In this document: positions 19,776 to 29,419 of the stretch, in pieces
Layout of the letters: the number at the start of each line of letters is the position of its first letter
Numbering within the stretch: the stretch's first letter is position 1
DNA from: Cyclobacteriaceae bacterium
Lineage (GTDB): Bacteria > Bacteroidota > Bacteroidia > Cytophagales > Cyclobacteriaceae
NCBI GenBank assembly: GCA_025055435.1
Contig: JANWWN010000001.1
Coordinates: 84,140-148,139, forward strand
DNA length: 64,000 bases
Reading direction: 5' to 3'
Notes under the pieces: model-generated
Database searches by the model: none
Told to the model about the DNA's origin: nothing
The model's input: the letters and a program-made list of their open reading frames with translations, nothing else
Position numbers and translations under genes: made by a program

Positions 19776-20182
19776 CACCGTTGGATGATTTTTTGGTGTT
19801 GTTTGACGGTTATTGTAACCTGTGCTCGGGCGCTGTACAGTTCATCATTAAACGCGATAAGAAAAAAAAATTCCGTTTCGCTTCACTTCAATCCCGGGTG
19901 GGCAGTGCAATCGGTAAAAAATACGGACTTGCAGCAGTCAAAGCCGACAGTGTTGTTCTGATTCTTCATGGCCGGGCATATACGGAAAGCACGGCTGCCC
20001 TGCTCATTGCCCTGCATCTTTCAGCACCGTGGCCACTGTTGTATGTCTTTATCATCGTCCCACCTTTCCTGCGCAACGCGGTTTACAGGTTTATTGCGCG
20101 AAACCGTTATCGTTGGTTTGGAAGATTTGAAGAATGTTGGCTACCGGATGAAGAACTGCGTCCAAGGTTTCTGGATTTGTAA
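19754..20182 (+). CDS. DCC family (DUF393) thiol-disulfide oxidoreductase-like protein
   Basis: A 142-residue member of the DCC family, named for the N-terminal DxxCxxC motif, here LFDGYCNLC with Cys21 and Cys24. The family has a thioredoxin-like fold and is predicted to be a redox protein; substrates are unknown. A central segment, APWPLLYVFIIVPPFLRNAVY, is hydrophobic and typical of the family. Its ATG lies 22 bp inside the end of the type IX substrate gene, so it may be cotranscribed with it. Confidence 0.88.
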   Translation: MGSDNPLTPLDDFLVLFDGYCNLCSGAVQFIIKRDKKKKFRFASLQSRVGSAIGKKYGLAAVKADSVVLILHGRAYTESTAALLIALHLSAPWPLLYVFIIVPPFLRNAVYRFIARNRYRWFGRFEECWLPDEELRPRFLDL

Positions 20183-20228
20183 AGCGGCTGATGAAATTTT
20201 GTATTTTGCCGGCCTAAAAAGGTGAATC

Positions 20229-21104
20229 ATGAAGGCATACGTTTTTCCCGGTCAGGGTGCACAGTTTCCGGGCATGGGTAAAGAATTGTTTGAGGGCAAT
20301 GCAAAAGCACGTCAGATGTTTGAAGAAGCCAACGATGTTTTGGGCTTTGCCATTACCGATGTGATGTTTAACGGTACACCTGATGAATTGAAGCAAACAC
20401 GTATCACACAGCCTGCCGTTTTTATTCATTCCGTAATAGCAGCGTTAAGCAACGAATCATTTAAGCCTGATATGGTTGCCGGCCATTCACTGGGTGAATT
20501 CTCGGCATTAGTGGCCAACGGCACACTCTCTTTTGCTGACGGACTAAAGCTTGTTTTTCAGCGTGCTCAGGCCATGCAGCGTGCCTGTGAGATTAATCCG
20601 TCAACCATGGCAGCTGTTCTGGGTCTGGATGATCAAGTGGTGGAAGATGTTTGTGCCTCAATCAAAGAGGAGATTGTAGTGGCTGCTAATTATAATTGCC
20701 CGGGGCAACTGGTTATATCCGGTACGATGAAGGGCGTAGAACTGGCTGCTGAGAGGCTGAAGGCAGCGGGAGCAAAGCGCGTTTTACCTCTTCAGGTTGG
20801 CGGAGCGTTCCATTCGCCACTCATGGAGCCCGCCCGGATGGAATTGGCTGCTGCCATCGGAGAAACCTTATTTCACAAACCCGTTTGCCCGGTATATCAA
20901 AATGTGAATGCACTTCCTTCAACCGATGTGAACGAAATAAAATCCAATCTGATTGCCCAGCTAACTGCGCCGGTGAGGTGGACCCAGTCGGTGCAGAAAA
21001 TGGTAGCCGATGGTGCACGGGTTTTCATTGAGTGTGGGCCCGGAAAGGTATTGCAGGGTTTGATCAAAAAAATTGCTCCCGAGGCAGAAGCCATTAGTAT
21101 TTAA
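20229..21104 (+). CDS. fabD: Malonyl-CoA:ACP transacylase
   Basis: Transfers malonyl from CoA to acyl carrier protein. The 291-residue protein starts MKAYVFPGQGAQFPGMGKEL. The nucleophile elbow GHSLGE contains Ser87 and the catalytic His195 lies in GGAFHSPLMEPA. Gln in the PGQGAQ loop helps form the oxyanion hole. Its stop overlaps the convergent folK stop by 4 bp. It supplies FabH, encoded elsewhere in this window. Confidence 0.96.
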   Translation: MKAYVFPGQGAQFPGMGKELFEGNAKARQMFEEANDVLGFAITDVMFNGTPDELKQTRITQPAVFIHSVIAALSNESFKPDMVAGHSLGEFSALVANGTLSFADGLKLVFQRAQAMQRACEINPSTMAAVLGLDDQVVEDVCASIKEEIVVAANYNCPGQLVISGTMKGVELAAERLKAAGAKRVLPLQVGGAFHSPLMEPARMELAAAIGETLFHKPVCPVYQNVNALPSTDVNEIKSNLIAQLTAPVRWTQSVQKMVADGARVFIECGPGKVLQGLIKKIAPEAEAISI

Positions 21105-21583
21105 ATAATTTTTCTTGCCGTTAATTCATCGGGGCATCGCTCCAGGAGCTGCTTAATGGTACAATGCATAGAAGGATGAACCAGGTTGGGCGCAATTTCT
21201 GCAAAAGGCAGCAGAGCAAACCGGCGTTCAGGAAGGGTTGGCGGAGGGATAATCAGATTATCGGTTTGAATGAGAAAACTGCCGTAGTACAAAATGTCAA
21301 TATCCAGTGTTCGCGGCCCCCATTTTTCCGGGCGGGTTCTTCCCAATTCATTTTCAATGAACTGAAGCCGGGTAAGCAAAGCATCCGGCTGATGATGGGT
21401 CCGTATTTCAATCACCTGATTGTAAAACCAGGGCTGCTCCGGCTTTCCCCAGGGTTCGGTTTCGTAAACAGATGAGGCTGTAATAATTTGTCCGCACAAC
21501 CGACTGATTTCACGTCGGGCGAATAAAAGATTTTCCGCCCGGTTGCCTAAGTTTGAGCCCAGAAGTAAGTATGCGCTTACCAC
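21101..21583 (-). CDS. folK: 2-amino-4-hydroxy-6-hydroxymethyldihydropteridine pyrophosphokinase
   Basis: HPPK transfers pyrophosphate from ATP to the pterin in folate synthesis. The 160-residue length is typical. Signatures are AYLLLGSNLGNRAENL at the N-terminus, SSVYETEPWG, and the Mg/ATP-binding GPRTLDIDILYYG. The start codon is GTG at 21583. It is monocistronic as far as visible, convergent with fabD and divergent from sppA. Confidence 0.95.
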   Translation of the reverse strand: MVSAYLLLGSNLGNRAENLLFARREISRLCGQIITASSVYETEPWGKPEQPWFYNQVIEIRTHHQPDALLTRLQFIENELGRTRPEKWGPRTLDIDILYYGSFLIQTDNLIIPPPTLPERRFALLPFAEIAPNLVHPSMHCTIKQLLERCPDELTARKII

Positions 21584-21637
21584 GCATCAAACTTATGCTT
21601 TTTAAACAGTAAAAACCGAAAGTTTAAAGTTGTTCAT

Positions 21638-23392
21638 ATGAATTTCTTCAAAACCTTTCTCGCTACCCTACTGGCCTTAACAGTGTTTTTCGTTCTTTCG
21701 TTTTTCCTATTTCTTTTTTTGCTGGCCGGACTATCGGCAAGCGAAGTAGTTACGGTGAAACCCAATTCTGTGCTGCACCTTCGGCTTGATGCACAGATTA
21801 CCGAACAACAGGTGGACAATCCGTTCGAGGGATTGGGAGGCGGTGCGCAACCAACCAATATCGGGCTGATTCAACTTAAAGAAACCATCCGTCAGGCAGC
21901 AGGTGATGCGAACATCCAGGGTATTCTGATTACGGCAAGCTATCCCATAGCTGGTTATTCTACGCTGGAAGAAATCCGACAGGCGTTGAAGGAATTCAGG
22001 CAGTCGGGTAAATGGGTACTGGTTTATTCTGAGGTGATGTCGGAGCAAGCCTATTACCTGGCATCGGCTGCTGATAAAATTTATTTGAATCCTGAAGGCG
22101 AACTGGAATTCAACGGCATTACTGCAGAAGTGAGTTTCTTTAAACGCCTGTTTGATAAACTGGAAATCAAGCCTGAGATTTTTCGGGTGGGTGATTACAA
22201 AAGTGCGGTCGAGCCATTTATGCTCGAAAAAATGAGTAAGGAAAACCGTGAACAGCTTAATGAGCTGGTTAATTCAGTTTATGATGTGGTGGTGCAACGC
22301 ATAGCCGAAGCGCGCGGGATAGAGGCAAACCGGCTGCACGAAATATCGGATAAAATGCTGGTTAGAAATGCCAAACAGGCTTTGGAGTACAGACTTGTTG
22401 ATTCGTTGTTATATTTTGATGAAGTAGAGACTGAGATACGAAATCGCTTAAATCTGGAAGAAGGAAAAAAAGTCAGCTTCATTTCGTACAAGAAATATCA
22501 GAAGAGTTTTACTGACGAAGAAAAAAAAACATCATCCAATGAAATTGCTGTTATTGTAGCCGATGGTACGATTGTTCCAGGTAAATCAGACAATGGTTTG
22601 ATTGGTTCTGAAACGTTCACTGAGACCATCAAAAAAGTAAGAGAAAACAAGCGCGTGAAAGCAGTTGTGCTTCGCATCAATTCTCCAGGCGGAAGTTTTC
22701 AGGCCTCCGACGTAATGTGGCGCGAAATTGTGTTGACCACAAAGGAAAAACCGGTAATTGCATCCATGTCTGACTACGCCGCTTCGGGTGGCTATTACCT
22801 GGCAATGGGTTGTGATACCATTGTTGCGCAGCCACATACCATCACCGGCTCGATTGGAATTTTTTCTGTGTTGTTTGATGCAAGTGGGTTTTTAAGTAAC
22901 AAGCTTGGAATAACCTTCGATGAAGTGCGCACCGGTGAATTTGGCGATTTAATAACTTTTACCCGTCCGCTAACCGATGCTGAAAAACAGGTTTGGCAAA
23001 AGCGCACGGATGAGGTATATGGGGTGTTTACCAGTAAAGCGGCACAGGGTAGAAACATTCCGGTAGAAGAAATTCTGAAAGTGGCAGGAGGTAGGGTTTG
23101 GACTGGTGAGCAGGCTTTACAGCGTAAACTGGTTGATGTAATGGGAGGGCTGGACGATGCCATCCGCCTGGCAGCCGAAGCCGCGGGCGTTGCAGATGAT
23201 TTCCGGGTTCGCTTCTATCCAAAAGCTAAATCACTTCCTGAACAAATATTAGCGGCTTTGTCGGGAGAGTCGGAAGCACGCTTTGCCAGGAAAGAATTAG
23301 GCGAATACTATCCGCTATACCTGCAATTCAAAGAAGCCCGCCACCTGCATGGATTGCAGGCCCGGATGCCTTGGGAATTTACCCTTAGGTAG
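21638..23392 (+). CDS. sppA: Signal peptide peptidase SppA, 67-kDa type
   Basis: Inner-membrane serine protease that digests cleaved signal peptides. The 584-residue protein has one N-terminal membrane anchor (about residues 5-32) and two tandem ClpP-like domains, matching the long E. coli-type form. The catalytic Ser383 is in YAASGGYYLAMG and the general-base Lys188 is in VGDYKSAVEP. The mature C-terminal domain contains TGSIGIFSV. It is divergent from folK and followed by a gene-poor stretch. Confidence 0.95.
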   Translation: MNFFKTFLATLLALTVFFVLSFFLFLFLLAGLSASEVVTVKPNSVLHLRLDAQITEQQVDNPFEGLGGGAQPTNIGLIQLKETIRQAAGDANIQGILITASYPIAGYSTLEEIRQALKEFRQSGKWVLVYSEVMSEQAYYLASAADKIYLNPEGELEFNGITAEVSFFKRLFDKLEIKPEIFRVGDYKSAVEPFMLEKMSKENREQLNELVNSVYDVVVQRIAEARGIEANRLHEISDKMLVRNAKQALEYRLVDSLLYFDEVETEIRNRLNLEEGKKVSFISYKKYQKSFTDEEKKTSSNEIAVIVADGTIVPGKSDNGLIGSETFTETIKKVRENKRVKAVVLRINSPGGSFQASDVMWREIVLTTKEKPVIASMSDYAASGGYYLAMGCDTIVAQPHTITGSIGIFSVLFDASGFLSNKLGITFDEVRTGEFGDLITFTRPLTDAEKQVWQKRTDEVYGVFTSKAAQGRNIPVEEILKVAGGRVWTGEQALQRKLVDVMGGLDDAIRLAAEAAGVADDFRVRFYPKAKSLPEQILAALSGESEARFARKELGEYYPLYLQFKEARHLHGLQARMPWEFTLR

Positions 23393-23956
23393 CCCTTAGA
23401 TCCAGGTGATTTTAGATGTAAGATTTTGGCTGATTTTTGCACTTTTTTTAAAAAAAGTAACACTTTTTGACTCTCTGAAGGCTAATGCAGACAAGACCTT
23501 CTGGTGAAGAACATCAGTACCTTATTGATATGGAAGGGTATTCTAGCTTAATCTATTCTGTAATTTTTAAAAACTGTGAAAAATTATTTGGCATCATTCC
23601 TTATGGGCGCTCTTTTGCCAATAAAGGAGCCTCATATTGAGAAAGATTTCCGGATAAACTTTGACGTATGTAAGATGAAAACCGGATTTTACTCTAGGTA
23701 ACTGATACCAAACCATTGAGGCGGGTCAGATTCTCTTGTGTTTTAAGAGTAAGTAAAGCTTACAGCTGAGCTGATATGAAAAATCGAACGATGCTTTTCC
23801 GGTAGTTGCCTCGGTTAACTTCAAAGATTCAACAGCGGAAATTCTTCTGCCTTTACCAAGTATTTGTTTAGCAGGCGGCAAACAAAAACCCTGCCCTCCG
23901 GAACGAATTCCGAAGGCGCAGGGCTATCTAACCAGTTGATTATCAGTAGCCTAAGA
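23393..23956. other. Gene-poor, AT-rich spacer downstream of sppA
   Basis: This spacer holds no gene I can support. A plus-strand ORF of 51 codons (23485-23640) has no recognisable domain and could be chance. The only clear element is the minus-strand terminator at 23883-23923, which belongs to the small-protein genes that lie to its right. Runs of A and T near 23440-23460 look like a weak terminator region after sppA. Confidence 0.5.
23883..23923 (-). terminator. Intrinsic terminator after the small-protein genes
   Basis: The arms CCCTGC (23889-23894) and GCAGGG (23918-23923) enclose a second complementary stretch (TCCGGAA/TTCCGAA). On the minus strand the hairpin is followed by TTTTTGTTT. 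It lies 34 bp past the stop at 23957. Confidence 0.75.
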
Positions 23957-24127
23957 TTATAACCGATCTTCTGCCACAAAGCCTCCAAGGGGCTCCGTGC
24001 GATAAACCGGACCTTGCCTTTCCTGTTTCGAAACAGGAGCTTGTTTGTGCTTGCGCACTGATACCACTGTAAACGAAAGCAACACAACAATGGCAGCCAC
24101 AGCAAGGATTAAAGAGCGCATTTTCAT
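23957..24127 (-). CDS. Small exported or membrane-anchored protein, 56 aa
   Basis: A 56-residue ORF starting MKMRSLILAVAAIVVLLSFT, a clean signal-anchor or signal peptide, followed by a short basic segment VRKHKQAPVSKQERQGPV. The tail YRTEPLGGFVAEDRL is polar. I do not know its function. Evidence that it is real: two nearby ATGs, an export-type N-terminus, a strong terminator just after the stop, and a second small exported gene 48 bp upstream on the same strand. It is shorter than common annotation limits, so it may be missed in automated calls. Confidence 0.65.
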   Translation of the reverse strand: MKMRSLILAVAAIVVLLSFTVVSVRKHKQAPVSKQERQGPVYRTEPLGGFVAEDRL

Positions 24128-24175
24128 AAAATGAAGAATTTGATTTCAATGGAAAGATTGCACAAAAACTCAAAG

Positions 24176-24316
24176 TTAACCTATTCCACCTGGGTTGGCA
24201 TTTCCACCGCCATTGTCAAACAACTCTGACGAAGGTGCTACTTCTTCTTCAGCACAAGAAGTGGAAACGAATGCAATGGCTGCAAAAGCAAAAAGGAAGT
24301 ACAATAATTTTTTCAT
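24176..24316 (-). CDS. Small lipoprotein, 46 aa
   Basis: A 46-residue ORF with a textbook lipoprotein signal: MKKLLYFLFAFAAIAFVSTS followed by the acylated Cys21. The mature part is only about 26 residues, acidic then glycine/asparagine-rich (EEEVAPSSELFDNGGGNANP). Its ATG at 24316 faces the histidine kinase gene across a 130-bp intergenic region. It precedes the 56-residue exported protein on the same strand, and both share the downstream terminator. The function is unknown. Confidence 0.7.
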   Translation of the reverse strand: MKKLLYFLFAFAAIAFVSTSCAEEEVAPSSELFDNGGGNANPGGIG

Positions 24317-24446
24317 AGCATTGTGGGGTTAAGGTTTGAAATAAATTTGTTTAAATTTCTGATGTAAAGATCCGTGCTTGAATAAAAAAAATTGCGTACA
24401 AAATTTTTGACTTCTTACTTATGTAGATTTTTTTTATGTTGTGTTT

Positions 24447-26510
24447 ATGTATTTTAAAAATTATATCTCGATAATTTTATTCTCTTTAATACCACTTAGT
24501 AACTCTTTTTCCCAAAATAATCGTGAAGATTCATTGCTTGGGAGGCTTAAGGTTGTTAACTCTGAAAAAGATCAAATTGAAGTTTATAAAGAACTGGTTC
24601 GGGCAACTTATGCAAATAATTCAGAGGCATTGACAAAATCCATGACTTACTCAAAAAGAATGCTTGAACTTGCCACAAAAACCGGAGACAGTGCTTCGAT
24701 GGTGTGGGCGGGGAGAGCCTTAGGGCAAATTTATAATTGGATGGATCAACCAAAGGATGCATTGGAAATCCTTTCTGCATCACTGGCTATCGCGCAAAGA
24801 AACAATTTTGAAGATGAAGAAAAACGAATACTCAATAATATAGGGATTGCCTATACATTTCTAGCAGAATATCATAAAGCGCTTGATGTTTATTTTAAAA
24901 CACTGGTGTTGCGCGAAAAGGACGGTGACCTGAAAGAAATTTCGGCTGCTTTAAATAATGTTGGCCTCACATATTTTAAACTTCGAAACTACCCCAAAGC
25001 ACTCGAGTTCTATCAGCTTGCCTTAAATAAACAGATTGAATCAAAAGACAGCTCTTTTATTGATTTGCAATATGCCAATATTGGTTTATGCTACAATCAG
25101 TTAAAACAATATAAAGAGGCTACGGAATCGCTAAATAAGGCTCTGGAAATATGTAAGCCAAACTGCAGTGATAGAACAATAGTTACCGCTAAGTTTGGCT
25201 TAGGTGTTACCAATTTGGGATTACAACGGTTTGCTGAAGCGGAAAATGCGTTCCTCGAATCGCTTGAAGCTTCCCGGCGTTCGGCAAATCACCGCTACGA
25301 AGCCGAGAATAATGTTTACCTGGCCAAGCTAAAAATTGCACAACAGCGCTATACCGAAGCCGTTCCTTTTTTGCAACAGGCCGAGAACATCGCACAGCAA
25401 TATGGCTTTAAGGAGTTGCTGATAGATACCTATCGTCAATACTCTATTCTGTATACTGAAATGCAAGACCATAAAATGGCATCTTCTTTTCAGCAAAAAT
25501 ACATTCATCTGAAAGACAGTGTGTACAGCGAAGAGCTGATTGAACGCATCGCCCAGATTCAGACCGACTTTGCCGAGCGCGAAAACCTTGCCACTATCCG
25601 GGCCAAAGAGGAAATCATTCGGCGTCAACGCATGCTTAATCTGCTCATTGGAATTATCGCGCTGCTGGCAGCCGCACTATTGTTTATTCTTTTCCGGAGC
25701 AACATTGTCGTAAAAAAAGTTAACCAAGCCTTATCGAAAGCCAAACAGGAACTGGAGGATTTAAACCGCGACCTCGATAAAAAAGTCAAAGAAAAAACTG
25801 CGTCACTGGAAAAGGTGAACCGTGAAATGGAGCACTTTATTTATAAAACATCACACGATATTCGTGGCCCGCTTGCTACGCTAAAAGGTGTAACCGGTGT
25901 GGCACTGATTGATGTAAAAGATCCAAAGGCTATCGAATATTTCCAGCGGCTGGATGCCACTGCCACCAAGCTGAACCGTGTGTTGTCCAGACTCCTAATC
26001 ATCAATCAGGTTAATCAGGCTATCCTTTCCGTTGAGCCTCTTAACGTAAGCGAAATGGTGGACGAGATCATTGCTCAGGAAAGTCGGAACGGCCTGCCTC
26101 CGCGCATGAAAATCATCAAAGAAATTTCACCCAATCTGGTTTTTCATTCCGACCGGCAACTGCTGGGTATTATACTTGCCAACCTGATTGACAATGCCAT
26201 CAAGTATCACTCCAACTCCCAGCGACTCGAGCCGTTTGTGCGCATCACTGCCGAATTGAAAAATAGTGAACTTCATATTCATGTAGTAGATAACGGTCTG
26301 GGCGTAAATGAATCAGACCGCGAAAAAATCTTTCAGTTGTTTTACCGCGGCAATGAAAAATCGGAAACCGGAGGAGTGGGTCTTTACCTTTGTCGCCTTG
26401 CTACCGAAAGGCTACAAGGTAAAATTGGGGTTTCTACAACGGGCACCGAGCACTATACGGATTTTTATGTGGTGCTGCCGGTCATGAAAGACGCAGAGGT
26501 GACTGCCTGA
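24447..26510 (+). CDS. TPR-containing sensor histidine kinase
   Basis: A 687-residue membrane sensor kinase. A signal peptide (MYFKNYISIILFSLIPLS) leads to a periplasmic region of about six TPR repeats (roughly 65-355). A membrane helix follows near 395-415 (LIGIIALLAAALLFILF), then a coiled coil. The HisKA domain has phospho-acceptor His470 in KTSHDIRGPLATL. The HATPase domain has the N-box DNAIKYH (Asn583), DNGLGV and GGVGLYL. There is no receiver domain and no response regulator beside it. An in-frame GTG at 24441 would add two residues. Such TPR kinases are common orphan sensors in Bacteroidota. Confidence 0.93.
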   Translation: MYFKNYISIILFSLIPLSNSFSQNNREDSLLGRLKVVNSEKDQIEVYKELVRATYANNSEALTKSMTYSKRMLELATKTGDSASMVWAGRALGQIYNWMDQPKDALEILSASLAIAQRNNFEDEEKRILNNIGIAYTFLAEYHKALDVYFKTLVLREKDGDLKEISAALNNVGLTYFKLRNYPKALEFYQLALNKQIESKDSSFIDLQYANIGLCYNQLKQYKEATESLNKALEICKPNCSDRTIVTAKFGLGVTNLGLQRFAEAENAFLESLEASRRSANHRYEAENNVYLAKLKIAQQRYTEAVPFLQQAENIAQQYGFKELLIDTYRQYSILYTEMQDHKMASSFQQKYIHLKDSVYSEELIERIAQIQTDFAERENLATIRAKEEIIRRQRMLNLLIGIIALLAAALLFILFRSNIVVKKVNQALSKAKQELEDLNRDLDKKVKEKTASLEKVNREMEHFIYKTSHDIRGPLATLKGVTGVALIDVKDPKAIEYFQRLDATATKLNRVLSRLLIINQVNQAILSVEPLNVSEMVDEIIAQESRNGLPPRMKIIKEISPNLVFHSDRQLLGIILANLIDNAIKYHSNSQRLEPFVRITAELKNSELHIHVVDNGLGVNESDREKIFQLFYRGNEKSETGGVGLYLCRLATERLQGKIGVSTTGTEHYTDFYVVLPVMKDAEVTA

Positions 26511-26568
26511 ACTTTGTGCCTTCGTTCTCAATTTGCATCTTTGCTGCCCTCGTTATTGTACGGATTGC

Positions 26569-28656
26569 ATGCCCAAAAATTTTAAAAGAACTACTGTAAC
26601 TGCTGCCTTGCCTTATGCCAACGGGCCGCTCCACATTGGTCATATTGCCGGAGCATATCTGCCTTCAGACATATATGTTCGTTATCTGCGGCTGAAAGGC
26701 GAAGATGTAATTTATGTATGTGGTTCGGATGAACATGGGGTAGCAATCCAAATAGGAGCCAGAAAAGAAGGCGTGCCTCCCAAACAGTTTGTGGACAAAT
26801 ACCATGAACTGATGAAAAATACGTTTGAGGCCTTCGGCATTTCATTCGACATTTACTCACGGACTACCCATCCGGTTCATTACCAGACAGCCCAGGAGTT
26901 TTTTACAACTATCCATCAAAGCGGAATTTTCAGAGAGGAAGTGTCGGAACAGTATTACGATGAACAGGAAGGACTTTTCCTTGCCGACCGCTACATTGTA
27001 GGTACATGCCCGGTTTGTGGTTATGATCGAGCCTATGGCGATCAATGCGAAAAATGCGGAACGAGTTTAAGTCCGAAACAACTGATTAACCCGCGTTCAA
27101 CCGTGTCCGGCAACCCGCCTGTTCTGAAGCCCACCCGGCATTGGTACTTTCCGCTTGATGAGTATGAAGACTGGCTGCGCGAATGGCTGCTCAAAGGACA
27201 TGCGCACGATTGGAAAACAAATGTTTATGGTCAATGCAAATCATGGATCGAACAGGGACTGCAGGCCCGCTCTATCACCCGCGATATGGACTGGGGAGTA
27301 CCCGTCCCGCTGCCTGATGCAAAAGGAAAAGTTCTGTACGTTTGGTTCGATGCGCCCATCGGATACATCTCGGCTACCAAGGAACTAAAGGGAAGTGAGT
27401 GGGAAAAATACTGGAAAGACCCGGATACGCGGCTTATCCATTTTATCGGAAAAGATAATATCGTGTTTCACTGTATTATCTTTCCATGCATGCTGAAAGC
27501 CGAGGGCAGTTATATATTGCCTGATAACGTTCCGGCCAATGAATTCCTGAATCTTGAAGGCGATAAAATATCCACTTCACGGAATCATGCTGTATGGCTG
27601 CACGAATATCTCCGGGATTTTCCCGGCCGACGCGATGAGCTGCGGTACGTGTTAACCTCCATAGCTCCCGAAACCAAAGATTCGGATTTTACCTGGAAAG
27701 ATTACCAGCAGCGTGTTAACAGCGAGTTGGTCGGCATTCTGGGAAATTTTGTAAACCGTGTGCTCGTACTGATAGCCAAATATTTTAATCATGTCGTTCC
27801 GGCCCTGCCGGCCATTGTGGCGGAGCAACGTATTATGCAGTTATGGCAGAACACAGAAGAGGAGCTTAACCGAACTTTGGCTGAAATGGTTAAGGCGCTG
27901 GAAGAATTTCGTTTTCGCGAGGCGCAATTTCAAATGATGAATCTGGCGCGGGCAGGTAACAAATGGCTGGCTGATACCGAACCATGGAAACGCTACGCAG
28001 ATGATAAAGCGGTAACGGCATTTATACTCCATCAGGCCATGCGCATTGTAGCTACCCTCGGCTTTGCCTGCGAGCCGTTCTTGCCCGATACGGCTAAGCG
28101 CATACAAAGGCAGATTAATTTCTTGAGCAATGCAAATAATGAAGCCGTCTCTTTCTGGAAAAACTCCAGGTTATTAGCTCTGCAGCAAAACATCATGGTG
28201 CCTGAAAAAGCCGACCTATTGTTTACCCCGGTGCCGGACGAACAGATTGAAACACAACTGGAACGTTTAAAGAAAAAAGAAAAGACCATGGATGAGCCTA
28301 ATCAGCAAACGAAACTAAAACCGCTTAAGCCGCAGATTTCCATTGATGATTTTGCGAAGCTTGATATACGCATCGGAAAGGTGATTTCGGCCGAACGCGT
28401 TGAGAAATCGGATAAGCTGCTTAAACTGGTTGTCGATACCGGCATTGATAAGCGAACAATTTTAAGCGGTATAGCGCGTCATTATTCACCCGAAGAACTG
28501 GTAGGCCGGCAGGTAACGCTGTTGGCTAACCTTGCGCCCCGGAAAATGATGGGCATTGAATCGCAGGGTATGATTTTAACTGCCGAAAATCCTGACGGCA
28601 CGTTGCGACTCATTCAATCAGCTGATGAGATTTCCCCGGGAGCGACCATTAGCTAA
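26569..28656 (+). CDS. metG: Methionyl-tRNA synthetase
   Basis: Charges tRNA-Met. From ATG at 26569 the protein has 695 residues: MPKNFKRTTVTAALPYANG, then the class I HIGH motif in PLHIGHIAGAY. A zinc knuckle follows (CPVCGY...CEKCG, around 145-165). The KMSKS loop is present as KISTSRNH. A C-terminal EMAP-like tRNA-binding domain starts near 590 (DDFAKLDIRIGKVISAE). A TTG 36 bp upstream is in frame but encodes a Cys-rich leader unlike MetG, so it is not chosen. Confidence 0.97.
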   Translation: MPKNFKRTTVTAALPYANGPLHIGHIAGAYLPSDIYVRYLRLKGEDVIYVCGSDEHGVAIQIGARKEGVPPKQFVDKYHELMKNTFEAFGISFDIYSRTTHPVHYQTAQEFFTTIHQSGIFREEVSEQYYDEQEGLFLADRYIVGTCPVCGYDRAYGDQCEKCGTSLSPKQLINPRSTVSGNPPVLKPTRHWYFPLDEYEDWLREWLLKGHAHDWKTNVYGQCKSWIEQGLQARSITRDMDWGVPVPLPDAKGKVLYVWFDAPIGYISATKELKGSEWEKYWKDPDTRLIHFIGKDNIVFHCIIFPCMLKAEGSYILPDNVPANEFLNLEGDKISTSRNHAVWLHEYLRDFPGRRDELRYVLTSIAPETKDSDFTWKDYQQRVNSELVGILGNFVNRVLVLIAKYFNHVVPALPAIVAEQRIMQLWQNTEEELNRTLAEMVKALEEFRFREAQFQMMNLARAGNKWLADTEPWKRYADDKAVTAFILHQAMRIVATLGFACEPFLPDTAKRIQRQINFLSNANNEAVSFWKNSRLLALQQNIMVPEKADLLFTPVPDEQIETQLERLKKKEKTMDEPNQQTKLKPLKPQISIDDFAKLDIRIGKVISAERVEKSDKLLKLVVDTGIDKRTILSGIARHYSPEELVGRQVTLLANLAPRKMMGIESQGMILTAENPDGTLRLIQSADEISPGATIS

Positions 28657-28684
28657 GTCCGCCGGATAAAATGATGAACCATGT

Positions 28685-28826
28685 GACTCCCTTTGGAGTC
28701 GGGCGACAGGTGGTTTCTTTTCACCAAGAAATTCAATCCCTTCGGGAATGAACGGACATTGGGCATGGGAATCCGAAGGATTCCCATTTTTTAGAAGAAT
28801 AGGTATTACGACCCTGAAAGGGTCAA
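28685..28826. repeat. Cluster of short inverted repeats between metG and pth
   Basis: Within about 140 bp there are several separate small palindromes: GACTCC/GGAGTC (28685-28700), TCAATCCC/GGGAATGA near 28733-28752 with one mismatch, ATGGGAATCC/GGATTCCCAT (28765-28787), and GACCCT/AGGGTC near 28811-28825. Loops are 3-4 bases. Only one of them has a clear T-tract. Confidence 0.6.
28765..28792 (+). terminator. Intrinsic terminator downstream of metG
   Basis: A perfect 10-bp stem ATGGGAATCC / GGATTCCCAT with loop GAA, followed by TTTTTT. It lies about 110 bp after the metG stop. Confidence 0.8.
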
Positions 28827-28852
28827 ACGCTGTTCAACGTAATGAAGCCTGT

Positions 28853-29413
28853 TTAATCGTTGTAAACACTCATCGTCTTTTCAATACCAACCGTACAAAA
28901 TGATAAAATCATTTCGCATGCTTTATCCATGGGTGTGATTATGTTTTGAAGTTCTTCCGATGTGAAATTTCCCAAAACGTAATTTACCTGCTGCCCTTTA
29001 TGATAATTATTACCAATGCCGAATCGGAGTCGTGCATAGTGGTTATGTCCTAAAGTTTCTTCGATATGTTTTAATCCGTTATGTCCGGCCGAGCTTCCCT
29101 TAGGCCGAAGCCGCAGTTTTCCGAATGGAAGGGCTACATCATCTACAATAACCAACAGGTTTGGAGGTTCAATCTTCAGTTCCTGCATCCAGTAGGCAAT
29201 GGCTTTGCCGCTCAGGTTCATGTAGGTGGTGGGCTTAATGAGGTAAACATAACGACCTTTGTATTTGAATTCAGCTTTATACGCGTGTCGCGACAGTTCA
29301 AAGCCGGCATTGTATTTATCAGCCAGGCGGTCGGCAATTAAAAAGCCGATGTTGTGGCGGGTAAGCTCGTATTCCGGTCCGATGTTGCCCAATCCTGCTA
29401 TTAAAAACTTCAT
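28853..29413 (-). CDS. pth: Peptidyl-tRNA hydrolase
   Basis: Releases peptides from prematurely dropped peptidyl-tRNAs. The 186-residue protein starts [20 protein letters not shown], with the catalytic His in the TRHNIGF motif. It contains [29 protein letters not shown] and [10 protein letters not shown], all family signatures. It follows rplY, a conserved pairing, but a strong terminator lies between them. Confidence 0.96.
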   Translation of the reverse strand: MKFLIAGLGNIGPEYELTRHNIGFLIADRLADKYNAGFELSRHAYKAEFKYKGRYVYLIKPTTYMNLSGKAIAYWMQELKIEPPNLLVIVDDVALPFGKLRLRPKGSSAGHNGLKHIEETLGHNHYARLRFGIGNNYHKGQQVNYVLGNFTSEELQNIITPMDKACEMILSFCTVGIEKTMSVYND

Positions 29414-29419
29414 GGCGCA

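Noticed and set aside
23485..23640. 51-codon plus-strand ORF in the spacer after sppA
   Set aside because: No signal peptide, domain or promoter support; it could be chance.
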